The translations under genes were made by a program, and so were the position numbers. Shown here piece after piece: positions 43,242-50,881 of a DNA stretch of 64,000 nt (the first letter of the stretch is position 1; every line of letters begins with the position of its first letter). This stretch comes from Paenibacillaceae bacterium GAS479 (lineage in GTDB: Bacteria > Bacillota > Bacilli > Paenibacillales > Paenibacillaceae): the NCBI GenBank assembly GCA_900105225.1, contig LT629764.1, forward strand, positions 5,042,501-5,106,500, read 5' to 3'. The notes below the pieces were generated by a model. The model worked only from the letters and a program-made list of their open reading frames with translations. It searched no databases and was not told where the DNA came from.

Positions 43242-43745
43242 TTACGGTTTGTCAGTCCCGGTAATCTTCTCGAAGAGCGGAGCCAGCTTGGTGGAGAGCT
43301 GCTCCCACTGCTGCAGTTCTTCTTTGGACAGCTTCCCCTCATCTCTGACCCCATTTTTATCCGTAATCTTCATCTTTAATTGCATTAACTGTTTGGTCAG
43401 CTCCATATACTCCTTGAATTCGTCTTTCGTAAGCTTGGCTTTTGCTGTTTTAAGGAGTCCCTCAATCTCTTGATAATCTTCCTTTGAACCGCCGATCTTT
43501 TCAATAGCTGCAGAAGAACCGAATATACTATCGGCGAGATAGGAAGAAGCATATACGGCAGACGGAATAAGGATTGCTACTGCGGCAATACCTGCGAGTA
43601 GGCGTTTTTTCATAGGAGATCGACCTCTCTTTTCTTTCACATAGTGTTGATAGGATTGTTGGACACGTCCATACAACTCAGGTGGGCAGTGCATCGAATC
43701 TGCCACTTGGCGAAGCTCTTCACGCAATTCCTTGTCAATGGACAT
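43242..43745 (-). CDS. anti-sigma-factor-like membrane protein
   Basis: 167 aa. A cytoplasmic N-terminal part (residues 1-45, charged) precedes one membrane segment (about 48-67, LLAGIAAVAILIPSAVYASS) and a charged extracytoplasmic domain rich in Lys and Glu. The start overlaps the sigma-factor gene by 11 nt. The order sigma then membrane partner is typical of ECF systems of SigV/SigY kind, where this protein would hold the sigma factor inactive at the membrane. No ZAS zinc motif is seen. Confidence 0.75.
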   Translation of the reverse strand: MSIDKELREELRQVADSMHCPPELYGRVQQSYQHYVKEKRGRSPMKKRLLAGIAAVAILIPSAVYASSYLADSIFGSSAAIEKIGGSKEDYQEIEGLLKTAKAKLTKDEFKEYMELTKQLMQLKMKITDKNGVRDEGKLSKEELQQWEQLSTKLAPLFEKITGTDKP

Positions 43746-44298
43746 ACGCGTCTCCTCCCGTCATTCCGACTCGTTTCCGGAGTTCTTTCAGTGCCAGATG
43801 ATGCCTGGATTTCACTGTGCCAACGGGGATCTGCAGCATGTCTGCGATTTCTTCCAGAGCATAGTCGTGAAAATAGCGCAGGATGACCACCACACGAAGT
43901 TTGTACGACAACTGTCGAACAAGACTGAATAGCTCATGCTGCATTTCGGACTGCAAGACAGCCCTGTCCGTCCAGTCGAACTGTTCGCAAGACATCTGGC
44001 GGGTTCGTTCAAAGAGCCGAATTCGCCGCCAGGCTTTTCTTTTCCAATCTTGGACTTGACGGACAGTGATTCCGTGCAGCCAAAACCGGAACGACCTGTT
44101 CGGATCGTAATTGTGAAACGACCGCCACATGCGCATGTAAACTTCATTCACAATATCTTCAGTATCCTGTTTGTTGTAGACAAGAAAAGCAACCGTCCGA
44201 TAGACGTCTTGATGAGTCGCCTGATAGACAAGCTGAAAGGCCGACTCGTCGCCTAACGTCGCTTTTTCAAGCCACGGAAGTAACTCTTTATCATTCAT
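43735..44298 (-). CDS. ECF-type RNA polymerase sigma factor
   Basis: 187 aa. Region 2 (about 20-90): FQLVYQATHQDVYRTVAFLV and DTEDIVNEVYMRMW, with FRFWLHGITVRQVQDWKR next. Region 4 (about 125-180): LSYKLRVVVILRYFHDYALEEI and GTVKSRHHLALKELRKR (quoted in parts). It is closest by eye to the SigV/SigY group. An ECF-type promoter lies 32 bp upstream, so it likely drives its own operon. Confidence 0.92.
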   Translation of the reverse strand: MNDKELLPWLEKATLGDESAFQLVYQATHQDVYRTVAFLVYNKQDTEDIVNEVYMRMWRSFHNYDPNRSFRFWLHGITVRQVQDWKRKAWRRIRLFERTRQMSCEQFDWTDRAVLQSEMQHELFSLVRQLSYKLRVVVILRYFHDYALEEIADMLQIPVGTVKSRHHLALKELRKRVGMTGGDAYVH

Positions 44299-44329
44299 GG
44301 GGGCCCCTCCTGAACGTGTTACAACCCTT

Positions 44330-44357
44330 AATTCGCTCCCATGGGGAAAAAGGTTCA
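44330..44357 (-). promoter_or_regulatory. ECF-type autoregulatory promoter
   Basis: On the minus strand TGAACC (44357-44352), then a 16-bp spacer, then CGAATT (44335-44330). TGAAC with CG(A/T) is the ECF consensus of this group. The rest of the 44299-44599 gap holds the divergent PadR promoter below. Confidence 0.65.
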
Positions 44358-44515
44358 GTAAAAGAATAAACTTTTTTTACGATACTCGCCAATTTAGGAA
44401 GGAACTTCATTGGGTTCCTCGCCAATTTCTGTGCATACGGTTGCCCCTGGTGTGACGGACACTGTTATTGCCCCAATTCAAACCATAAAATCCGTAACAG
44501 AACAAACAAAGGCTA

Positions 44516-44544
44516 TTGACAGACCAACTACTACGTGCTACTTT
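44516..44544 (+). promoter_or_regulatory. sigma-A promoter of the PadR/DUF1048 operon
   Basis: TTGACA, 17 bp, TACTTT, 50 bp before the padR start. Confidence 0.65.
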
Positions 44545-44599
44545 GTAGATGTACTAAGTAACACTTGATACCAGTGGTACAGAATAGCAAGGAGTGATT

Positions 44600-44929
44600 G
44601 TGCTGGAGAATCTAACGGAAATGCTCAAAGGGGCGCTTGAGGGCTGTGTTCTTGAAATAATAAGCCGCAAAGAAACCTATGGTTACGAAATCACGCGGCA
44701 GTTGAACACCCTCGGATTCACAGAGGTTGTGGAAGGAACGGTGTACACTATCCTGATCCGACTTGAAAAAAACAAATTGGTGGAGATCACCAAGAAGCCT
44801 TCCGACATGGGACCGCCGCGCAAGTTTTTCGTGCTCAATGACGCGGGGCGCAAGGAACTAAAGAGGTTTTGGGAAAAATGGGATTTTGTATCATTAAAAA
44901 TTAAAGAGTTAAAGGAGGGCATAAAATGA
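44600..44929 (+). CDS. PadR-family transcriptional repressor
   Basis: 109 aa from GTG 44600 (AAGGAG five bases upstream; GTG 44594 possible). The winged helix is clear: YGYEITRQLNTLGF, VEGTVYTILIRLEKNKLVEI and PPRKFFVLNDAGRKELKRFW. Its stop overlaps the first DUF1048 start by 4 nt. PadR-DUF1048-DUF1048-ABC operons recur in Bacillota and respond to drugs or toxic compounds. Confidence 0.93.
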   Translation: MLENLTEMLKGALEGCVLEIISRKETYGYEITRQLNTLGFTEVVEGTVYTILIRLEKNKLVEITKKPSDMGPPRKFFVLNDAGRKELKRFWEKWDFVSLKIKELKEGIK

Positions 44930-45273
44930 ATTTTTGGGAAAGAATCACTGGAAGCGAAATAAATAAAGAAATGAAAGCTTTTGAATTGCGAGCCAAAAAG
45001 CTGCCCGCTGATTATCGAGCGGCATGGGAACAAATTAATACCAATCTTTGGCCGCACTCCGATTTCACCGGTCGCAACCTCATGCCAATTCTTGACGGTG
45101 TGCTTGGGCTGCTCGAAGAAACGGCGGCGGACGGTCAGAGTGTCCAAGAGGTTTTGGGTGACGATATTAAAGGCTTCTGTTCAGCACTGGCTGGCGAAGA
45201 AGGGGCAAAGTCTTATCGCGACAAGTGGCGTGAGCAACTCAATCATAATATCGCTAAAAAATTAGGTAAATAG
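44926..45273 (+). CDS. DUF1048-family protein, first copy
   Basis: 115 aa, helical. FWERITGSEINKEMKAFELR, then LPADYRAAWEQI and GLLEETAADGQSVQEVLGDD with FCSAL, all family hallmarks. Cytosolic, no motif for catalysis. Translationally coupled to padR. Confidence 0.9.
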   Translation: MNFWERITGSEINKEMKAFELRAKKLPADYRAAWEQINTNLWPHSDFTGRNLMPILDGVLGLLEETAADGQSVQEVLGDDIKGFCSALAGEEGAKSYRDKWREQLNHNIAKKLGK

Positions 45274-45282
45274 GAGGATAAA

Positions 45283-45633
45283 ATGAGAATACAAGATATT
45301 ATCCAAGGCAAAAAAGAGTGGCGAGCGCATGTGGCGCGTGTCAAAGCACTCCCGCAAGATTATCAGATTGTTTACAAAGAGATTCAAAAATATCTTTTTA
45401 AGGTCGGCCCTGTTGAGCTAACTGATGGGATGGGTTTGCTCTCGGGGATTGTCGATTTTTTTGAAGAGGGTGCGGCATTGGGAAAAGGTGTGCTTGAAGT
45501 GACGGGCAATGACGTAGCTGCTTTTTGCGACGAATTAATCAAAGATTCAAAAACTTACGCTGACATCTATCAACAATCTGTTAACCAAAAAGTTAACAAG
45601 GCTATAAGGAAGGGGACGGATAATACAATTTAA
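45283..45633 (+). CDS. DUF1048-family protein, second copy
   Basis: 116 aa, paralogous to the preceding gene: KALPQDYQIVYKEIQKYLFK and VDFFEEGAALGKGVLEVTGN with DVAAFCDEL. GGAGG lies just upstream. Its end runs into the ABC-ATPase remnant. Confidence 0.9.
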   Translation: MRIQDIIQGKKEWRAHVARVKALPQDYQIVYKEIQKYLFKVGPVELTDGMGLLSGIVDFFEEGAALGKGVLEVTGNDVAAFCDELIKDSKTYADIYQQSVNQKVNKAIRKGTDNTI

Positions 45634-45755
45634 CAATTTTGAAGTGAAGCGAGGTGAAATTTTTGCCCTGCTTGGCTCCAACGGCGCGGGTTAGACGACG
45701 ATTGTCAAAATTCAGCCACTTGACGCGGGTTGGCAATTGACCCCGTGGCCCGTAT
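45632..45755 (+). pseudogene. ABC-transporter ATPase stump
   Basis: The frame reads NNFEVKRGEIFALLGSNGAG, then TAG (45692-45694) where the Walker A Lys is expected, then TTIVKI. After that the sequence no longer resembles an ATPase. The Walker A Lys codon AAG appears to have become TAG and most of the gene is deleted. The rest of the gap to 46076 holds only the GH16 leader (GGAGG at 46061-46065); no gene is seen. Confidence 0.8.
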
Positions 45756-46076
45756 TGAGGCACTCTTTTACTCGATAAAAAATTGTTGTTTCAGACAAGG
45801 GAGTTAACAAAAAAGTTTCTCCCTGAAATTTTGAACCATTCTTCAAAGAAATGAAACTCGTTATTTCAAAAAAAGGATATCATCTATGTAAGCCCTTACA
45901 AAGTATGGGCGCATTAAATAGTTAGTAAGGTATTAAGCAGCCGTTAAAGGTAGAGAGGTGTGATTAGTATTATATGCGTAATATCTAAAACCTAATTTAT
46001 GAGGGGGAAAAGTGCAAGCATTTATCTTTAAATGTAAATTGTTACAACATCCAATCTTAACAAGGAGGATTATATA

Positions 46077-48203
46077 ATGAAATTATTGCCTAAATGGTTT
46101 AAATCGAATCGAAAGATGCTTCCTGCCTTGCTATTGGCCACTACTGCAGTTCCTGCAATGTCGCCGACGCCGGCTTCTGCGGATGTTCCAAACCCGAATG
46201 GCGGCAATACATTATACTATGCCGACGAATTTAATGAAAACGCTATCAATGGAAATGACTGGATGTATCGCGATGCCGGTCCGTATAGTAAGGGCTATAA
46301 CAAGAAAGAAAATGTGCGGGAATCGGACGGGGTGCTGCACATTGATATGAAGAAGGAGCAGATTAATGGTCAGTGGTACTACACGTGCGGCGGCATCGTC
46401 ACGAAAAAAATGTTTGGTTATGGTTACTACGAGACGAAAGCCAAGCTCTTCAACGCCACAACGGGTCTGCATCCGGCTTTTTGGAGTATGGGACTAAGCA
46501 ACCATTTAGCCAGCAACAACATTACGGCATTATCTGCAGAAATTGCCGCAGGTAATTTGCCTTATTACAATCAAGTCACCGAGATCGACGGATTTGAAGC
46601 TAATTCGGCAGACCCTACTTTAAATATTGGTACTGTCACTCATATTCCAGGGTACGCCGGGCCGCGTAAGGGCTTTAACGTTCAAACACCTGATAGCTGG
46701 CATGTGTATGGATATGATTGGAGTCCAACGGCTATCAAATTTTATGTAGACGGTGCGCTTGTTCACCTAATTGATTTGACAACGACGCCGCAGCCGTTTT
46801 CTCCAGCTAATTTCTGGTTAACAGCTTTGGTTGGCGATACTGTTGCGGATGACAGTAAGCTCCCTGGGGATACGCAATTCGATTATTTTCGTTATTATAC
46901 GAAGAACTATTCCGGGGCCAATATGATTGGTAACGCGGCAATGGAGTATACGCCAAAGGAGACGACGAGAGGCTATACGGATCAAGATACGCCAAGTTGG
47001 ATCGAGACAGGTGGCAAGACGGCCAGCTTTATGACGGCACAGGATGCGCATAGTGGTGTAAGAGCTTTGAAGCATGCGAGCTCGAGCAGCTATCAGGTGA
47101 CGACGAAGCAGAATCTAAACGGAATCGCTAATGGGACTTATCAGCTAAGTGCATGGGTAAAGAGCTCCGGTGGTCAGACACAGGCTAGAATGAGCGTATC
47201 GAACTATGGCGGAACAGAGCAATATGTCGATATCCCCGCAGCGTCTACATGGACGCAGGTTACGATAGATAACGTTCAGGTCACCAATGGTCTAGCCACT
47301 GTTGCCTTTACATCGAATGCGGATTCAACACAATGGCTGCTTGTCGATGACGTCAGCTTTAGCGATGTCTTAACACCGCCAGAGAAAGAATTCGTACACG
47401 AGGCAGAGATCTTACCGACAACTGTATCTACTGGGGATACGCAGGCAAATTATAAGGATTCCACAACAGGTACCTCGTTTAATGGCTTAACATCAAACGG
47501 CATCGGCGATTTTGTTGAATATACGGTCAATGTACCTCAACCGGGAACTTATACGGTGTATGCACGCAACCGGGTTGCCCCTAGCAAAGGAGCGTACCAA
47601 CTATCCGTTAATGGTACGAATTTAGGCTCGACAGTAGACCAGTACGCAACGACTGCCGGTTTTACAGAGAGTAAAATAGGTACAGTAACGTTTGGCACGA
47701 CAGGGAGCCAAGCATTCCGTTTTACAGTAACAGGTAATAATGCCGCATCTAGCGGTTATGACTTAGCGTATGATTCTATTAAGTTAGTTAAAAACGACTA
47801 TGAAGTAGAATCACTTCCTGTTTCCGTTTCTACTGGGGATTCACAGTCGAATTATACCGATACGGCTGCCGGAGTAACGTTTAATAATTTAACATCGAAT
47901 GCAAGTGGTGACTATGTTGACTATACCCTCAATGTACTACAACCGGGAACGTATACGGTGTTCGTGCACAGTCGCGTAGCTGCCAATAAAGGGATTTATC
48001 AATTATCCGTTAATGGTACGAATGTAGGCTCTCCAATAGATCAATATGCGGTCGCATCGGGTCATGCAGGGCGCAGCTTGGGTACAGTTACGTTTAGTGC
48101 GGCAGGCAATCAGACGTTCCGTTTTACGGTGGCAGGTAAAAATGCCGCATCTAGCAGATACGATCTGGGATTTGACTATATATCATTAGTGAAAAATAAC
48201 TAA
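46077..48203 (+). CDS. secreted GH16-like glycoside hydrolase with carbohydrate-binding modules
   Basis: 708 aa. A signal peptide (about 1-36, ending PTPASA) is followed by a GH16-type beta-jellyroll (about 45-280) with EIDGFE: E169 (nucleophile), D171 and E174 (acid/base), matching ExDxxE. LHPAFWSMG supplies the substrate-lining Trp. A CBM4/9-like domain (about 282-430) and two paralogous modules of about 130 residues (441-573 and 574-708, the second likely a CBM6/35-type) end the protein. GH16 enzymes cut beta-1,3/1,4-glucans or galactans. Strong AAGGAGG before ATG. Confidence 0.88.
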   Translation: MKLLPKWFKSNRKMLPALLLATTAVPAMSPTPASADVPNPNGGNTLYYADEFNENAINGNDWMYRDAGPYSKGYNKKENVRESDGVLHIDMKKEQINGQWYYTCGGIVTKKMFGYGYYETKAKLFNATTGLHPAFWSMGLSNHLASNNITALSAEIAAGNLPYYNQVTEIDGFEANSADPTLNIGTVTHIPGYAGPRKGFNVQTPDSWHVYGYDWSPTAIKFYVDGALVHLIDLTTTPQPFSPANFWLTALVGDTVADDSKLPGDTQFDYFRYYTKNYSGANMIGNAAMEYTPKETTRGYTDQDTPSWIETGGKTASFMTAQDAHSGVRALKHASSSSYQVTTKQNLNGIANGTYQLSAWVKSSGGQTQARMSVSNYGGTEQYVDIPAASTWTQVTIDNVQVTNGLATVAFTSNADSTQWLLVDDVSFSDVLTPPEKEFVHEAEILPTTVSTGDTQANYKDSTTGTSFNGLTSNGIGDFVEYTVNVPQPGTYTVYARNRVAPSKGAYQLSVNGTNLGSTVDQYATTAGFTESKIGTVTFGTTGSQAFRFTVTGNNAASSGYDLAYDSIKLVKNDYEVESLPVSVSTGDSQSNYTDTAAGVTFNNLTSNASGDYVDYTLNVLQPGTYTVFVHSRVAANKGIYQLSVNGTNVGSPIDQYAVASGHAGRSLGTVTFSAAGNQTFRFTVAGKNAASSRYDLGFDYISLVKNN

Positions 48204-48225
48204 AAGTTCCTTTTAGGCCGTGAAC

Positions 48226-48262
48226 AGATGACTTCTGAATTTCATCAGGAGTCATCTTTTTT
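48226..48262 (+). terminator. terminator of the GH16-like gene
   Basis: AGATGACT and AGTCATCT form the stem, followed by TTTTTT. Confidence 0.85.
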
Positions 48263-48307
48263 ATGTCTATTGCGTTATCCGAACAATTCCCCTTGCACAA
48301 CTTCGAC

Positions 48308-49465
48308 TCAACCAGCAATTCCTCTTCCAGCAAGCCCTTTGCGCTCCATACGCCTTGAAATAATGGCGAAAGCGACAAGCGCTGCTATGAGCAAGAAGGC
48401 GGCATAAAGGAATACATTCTGAAGGCCGACAACCTCGCTTGCATAACCTCCAGCATAACTGCCAATAATTCTCGCTGCTCCCATATTGATAAGCACGTTC
48501 AACGTTTGTCCGCTCGCCCGCAGCTCTGCCGGAACTTCTTTGTTAATGTACACCGACATTGTGACGGTCACTACGATGAAGGTCAGACCATGCAGCGCCT
48601 GAGCTGGAAGCACCAGCCAAGCCGAGTCCAACGTCGAGAACAATAGCCACCGCAGTGTGGCCGCTCCTCCGGCAAACAGCAGAATGGTGGAGACGGAAAA
48701 CCGTTTTAAAATTCGAGCGCTATATAGCAGGAACGGTAGCTCGCATAGAGAGGAGATAACCATCGACCAGCCGAGCAGATCGTTGCCTGCGCCAATGCCT
48801 TTGAAATACAGCGAAAAAAAAGAATAATAATAGCCGAGCGTAATGTTGATGGCGAAGCAAATGCTCATGTAAAGCATGAGTCTGCGATTTCGCAGCAGCT
48901 CCAGCAGATTCATTTTGCGACCGCCGAATTGATGACCCTTGATGTTCGGGTAGAGCAGCAAAACGAGCACAGAAGCCGCCATTACAATAGCATAAACCAC
49001 GAACATGCTCTCAATCGCAAAGTGCTCGGCGTAAATGCCGAAGCTGACGCTCATCAAGGCGAAGCCTAGTGTACCGCCGATGCGGATATGACCATAATAA
49101 GAAGCTTTGTTGCCTAGAGCCTCCAGCGTGATGGCGTCGGATACGGCCGGGATGGGGGACTGAAACAGTGTGAACAAACTGATGACCAGCATCAACCAGC
49201 CAAATGATGTCGACATCGGGAACAGTAACATTGAAATTCCGCTGCCGATCAACATGAGAATGAGCACGCGATTTTTGGAGCTGGCCTTGTCTGTGTAGGT
49301 ACCCCAGACCGGCTGGGCCAATACGGCGATGAAAGGCCCAAAGCTCAGCAGCAAACCAATCTCGGAAGCGCTGAAACCTTGCTGCTGGAAATAGACCGGA
49401 ACGAATGTCCCGAATAAGGCATTGCCTGAATAGAGGACGAAGTAAAACCAGAAGAACAGCTTCAT
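48308..49465 (-). CDS. MFS transporter (MFS_1-like / LacY-nucleoside type)
   Basis: 385 aa with 12 membrane segments. FQQQGFSASEIGLLLSFGPF and AQPVWGTYTDKA are the helix 1-2 loop and motif-A-like region of the MFS_1_like/PPP branch, and SYYGHIRIGGTLGFALMS is the usual helix-5 sequence. SGQTLNVLINMGAARIIGSY mirrors it in the second half. The substrate is unknown. No obvious ribosome site stronger than AAAGGA before ATG. Confidence 0.88.
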   Translation of the reverse strand: MKLFFWFYFVLYSGNALFGTFVPVYFQQQGFSASEIGLLLSFGPFIAVLAQPVWGTYTDKASSKNRVLILMLIGSGISMLLFPMSTSFGWLMLVISLFTLFQSPIPAVSDAITLEALGNKASYYGHIRIGGTLGFALMSVSFGIYAEHFAIESMFVVYAIVMAASVLVLLLYPNIKGHQFGGRKMNLLELLRNRRLMLYMSICFAINITLGYYYSFFSLYFKGIGAGNDLLGWSMVISSLCELPFLLYSARILKRFSVSTILLFAGGAATLRWLLFSTLDSAWLVLPAQALHGLTFIVVTVTMSVYINKEVPAELRASGQTLNVLINMGAARIIGSYAGGYASEVVGLQNVFLYAAFLLIAALVAFAIISRRMERKGLAGRGIAG

Positions 49466-49789
49466 GGGCAGAAGTCCTTTGCAGTATGTAGTAGTTGGAA
49501 TAAGAGGCTGCTGTGTGAGATTGCATTAAACGCATATGAAGCGGGTTTATCGCTCCAAGAAACATACTATTTATAACGGATTGAAAACGAACCCTTCACA
49601 TTCACGGGGGACTTTTAACGCCACCAGGACTCGTTAAAGTATGAACGGCGTGAGTTTGGGCCTTTTAAAAGACTCGGGAACGAGAACGAACCTGTGTGGG
49701 GATTGGTTTTCTCAGCTATGACGGCCTATATCTTTCGTTCCGCTAACCCAGGTTATAGTTTACCCCTTAACATCAATACATGCTATAGG
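49466..49789. other. 324-bp intergenic stretch with possible structured RNA
   Basis: No gene. Inverted arms GGAACGA (49677-49683) and TCGTTCC (49735-49741) flank GAGAACGAACCTGTGTGGGG and GACGGCCTATATCT. No riboswitch class could be named. Confidence 0.3.
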
Positions 49790-49818
49790 TTGACAAGATC
49801 ATCTTGCCATTTTATGAT
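49790..49818 (+). promoter_or_regulatory. sigma-A promoter of the GIY-YIG gene
   Basis: TTGACA (49790-49795), 17 bp, TATGAT (49813-49818); a near-consensus promoter. Confidence 0.85.
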
Positions 49819-49844
49819 TTACTAAATAAGTAATTTAGTAAATC
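49816..49844. promoter_or_regulatory. 29-bp inverted repeat operator overlapping the -10
   Basis: GATTTACTAAAT (49816-49827) and ATTTAGTAAATC (49833-49844) are perfect 12-bp arms around AAGTA. It overlaps the -10 and the expected start point, ideal for repression. Confidence 0.75.
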
Positions 49845-49867
49845 CCAATGAGTGGAGGCAATCGCAA

Positions 49868-50233
49868 ATGGACAAAGCTCGCAGGAAAGAGCTCCAGGAA
49901 CAATACAAAGACATCAAAACTTATTTTGGTGTCATTCAAATATCGAATAAGTCTAATGGCAAGATTTTTGTGACGAGCTACCCGAATCTGAAAAACAAGT
50001 GGAGTACACTGCAGGTGCAGCTCCAGCTAGGGAAGTTTGCTAATTTAGAGCTGCAGCGTGACTGGAATGTCTTGGGTGCGGAAGCATTCGAGTATGAGGA
50101 GCTAGAACGTAAGGAATCCGACCCTGCGAAAATAACGGATATGAAGTGGGAGCTCAAGATGATCTTGAAGCCGTGGCTGGAAAAGCTCCAGCCCTACGGA
50201 GAACGAGGTTATAATCGTCCGCAGCAGTCGTAG
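49868..50233 (+). CDS. GIY-YIG nuclease-family protein
   Basis: 121 aa. The GIY-YIG core appears as FGVIQISNKSNGKIFVTSYP (GVI for GIY and KIFV for YIG), followed by NLKNKWSTLQVQLQLGKFAN, LQRDWNVLGAEAFEYEELE, a form common in Bacillota genes annotated as GIY-YIG. The catalytic Tyr pair is replaced by Phe and Phe, so nuclease activity is doubtful. GTGGAGG precedes the ATG. Confidence 0.8.
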   Translation: MDKARRKELQEQYKDIKTYFGVIQISNKSNGKIFVTSYPNLKNKWSTLQVQLQLGKFANLELQRDWNVLGAEAFEYEELERKESDPAKITDMKWELKMILKPWLEKLQPYGERGYNRPQQS

Positions 50234-50364
50234 ATCCAGTAGGGGATACAATTGCCCCCCGCAGCCGCAGATCCAGCTCAGCCTGCAGATATCAACTATT
50301 GCAAAGAGTTTGCCGCAGGCGCTCCGACCTGTTAGGATAAGGGGACGAACGGAGTGAGAACACA

Positions 50365-50535
50365 ATGAGTAAATCCAAAGGCGGCGGCACCGGAAAAGGC
50401 ACAGGCAAAAAGGGCTGGAACCGCTGGCAGGCTGCGGAGCGCAAAGCTAGCAGCAAGCCCAAACCATATGTAAGCAAAGGCCTCAAGAAAAAAGCGGAAG
50501 AAGCGAAAGCTGCCCGCTTAAATGAACAGAAGTAA
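50365..50535 (+). CDS. small basic protein
   Basis: 56 aa, too short for most gene finders. MSKSKGGGTGKGTGKKGWNR and KPKPYVSKGLKKKAEEAKAA: Lys/Gly rich and strongly basic, suggesting nucleic-acid binding. GGAGTGAG sits six bases before the ATG. No family recognised. Confidence 0.65.
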   Translation: MSKSKGGGTGKGTGKKGWNRWQAAERKASSKPKPYVSKGLKKKAEEAKAARLNEQK

Positions 50536-50656
50536 CAGAATCGGCGATCAACAATCGCTGTCATTGCGCTTGAATGATCCGATGAGGCGATCAACCATTG
50601 TCGGCAATTAATCGATTCGAAGTAAACAGAACCGGCGATTCAACAATCGCAGGCAT
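50530..50656 (+). repeat. dispersed direct repeats after the small basic gene
   Basis: AACAGAATCGGCGATCAACA (from 50534) recurs as AACAGAACCGGCGATTCAAC (from 50624), both continuing into AATCGC; a partial third copy, GGCGATCAACCATTGTCGG, lies between (50587-50605). Confidence 0.6.
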
Positions 50657-50658
50657 AC

Positions 50659-50701
50659 AACGGCTCTTGTCCCGCTTGGCGGGGCAGGGGCCGTTTTATT
50701 T
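50659..50701 (+). terminator. terminator before the GH87 gene
   Basis: AACGGC and GCCGTT outer arms with TCCCGC/GCGGGG inner arms, followed by TTATTTT. The remaining gap to 50881 holds TATAAT at 50762-50767 as a possible -10 for the GH87 gene. Confidence 0.85.
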
Positions 50702-50881
50702 TGCATGGAATCGCACCTGATATTCGTAAAAACGCTCCTCAGCGGCAGATGCATCCATGTCTATAATGAGGATACTCCCTAAAGAAAGGAGTTGCGGAAC
50801 CATTCGTTGCAGCGATAGTACCGTGCTTTTTCGGGTCCTAATGTGTAAAAGCTTCCTATTTGCAAAATAAGGAGGAGTATA

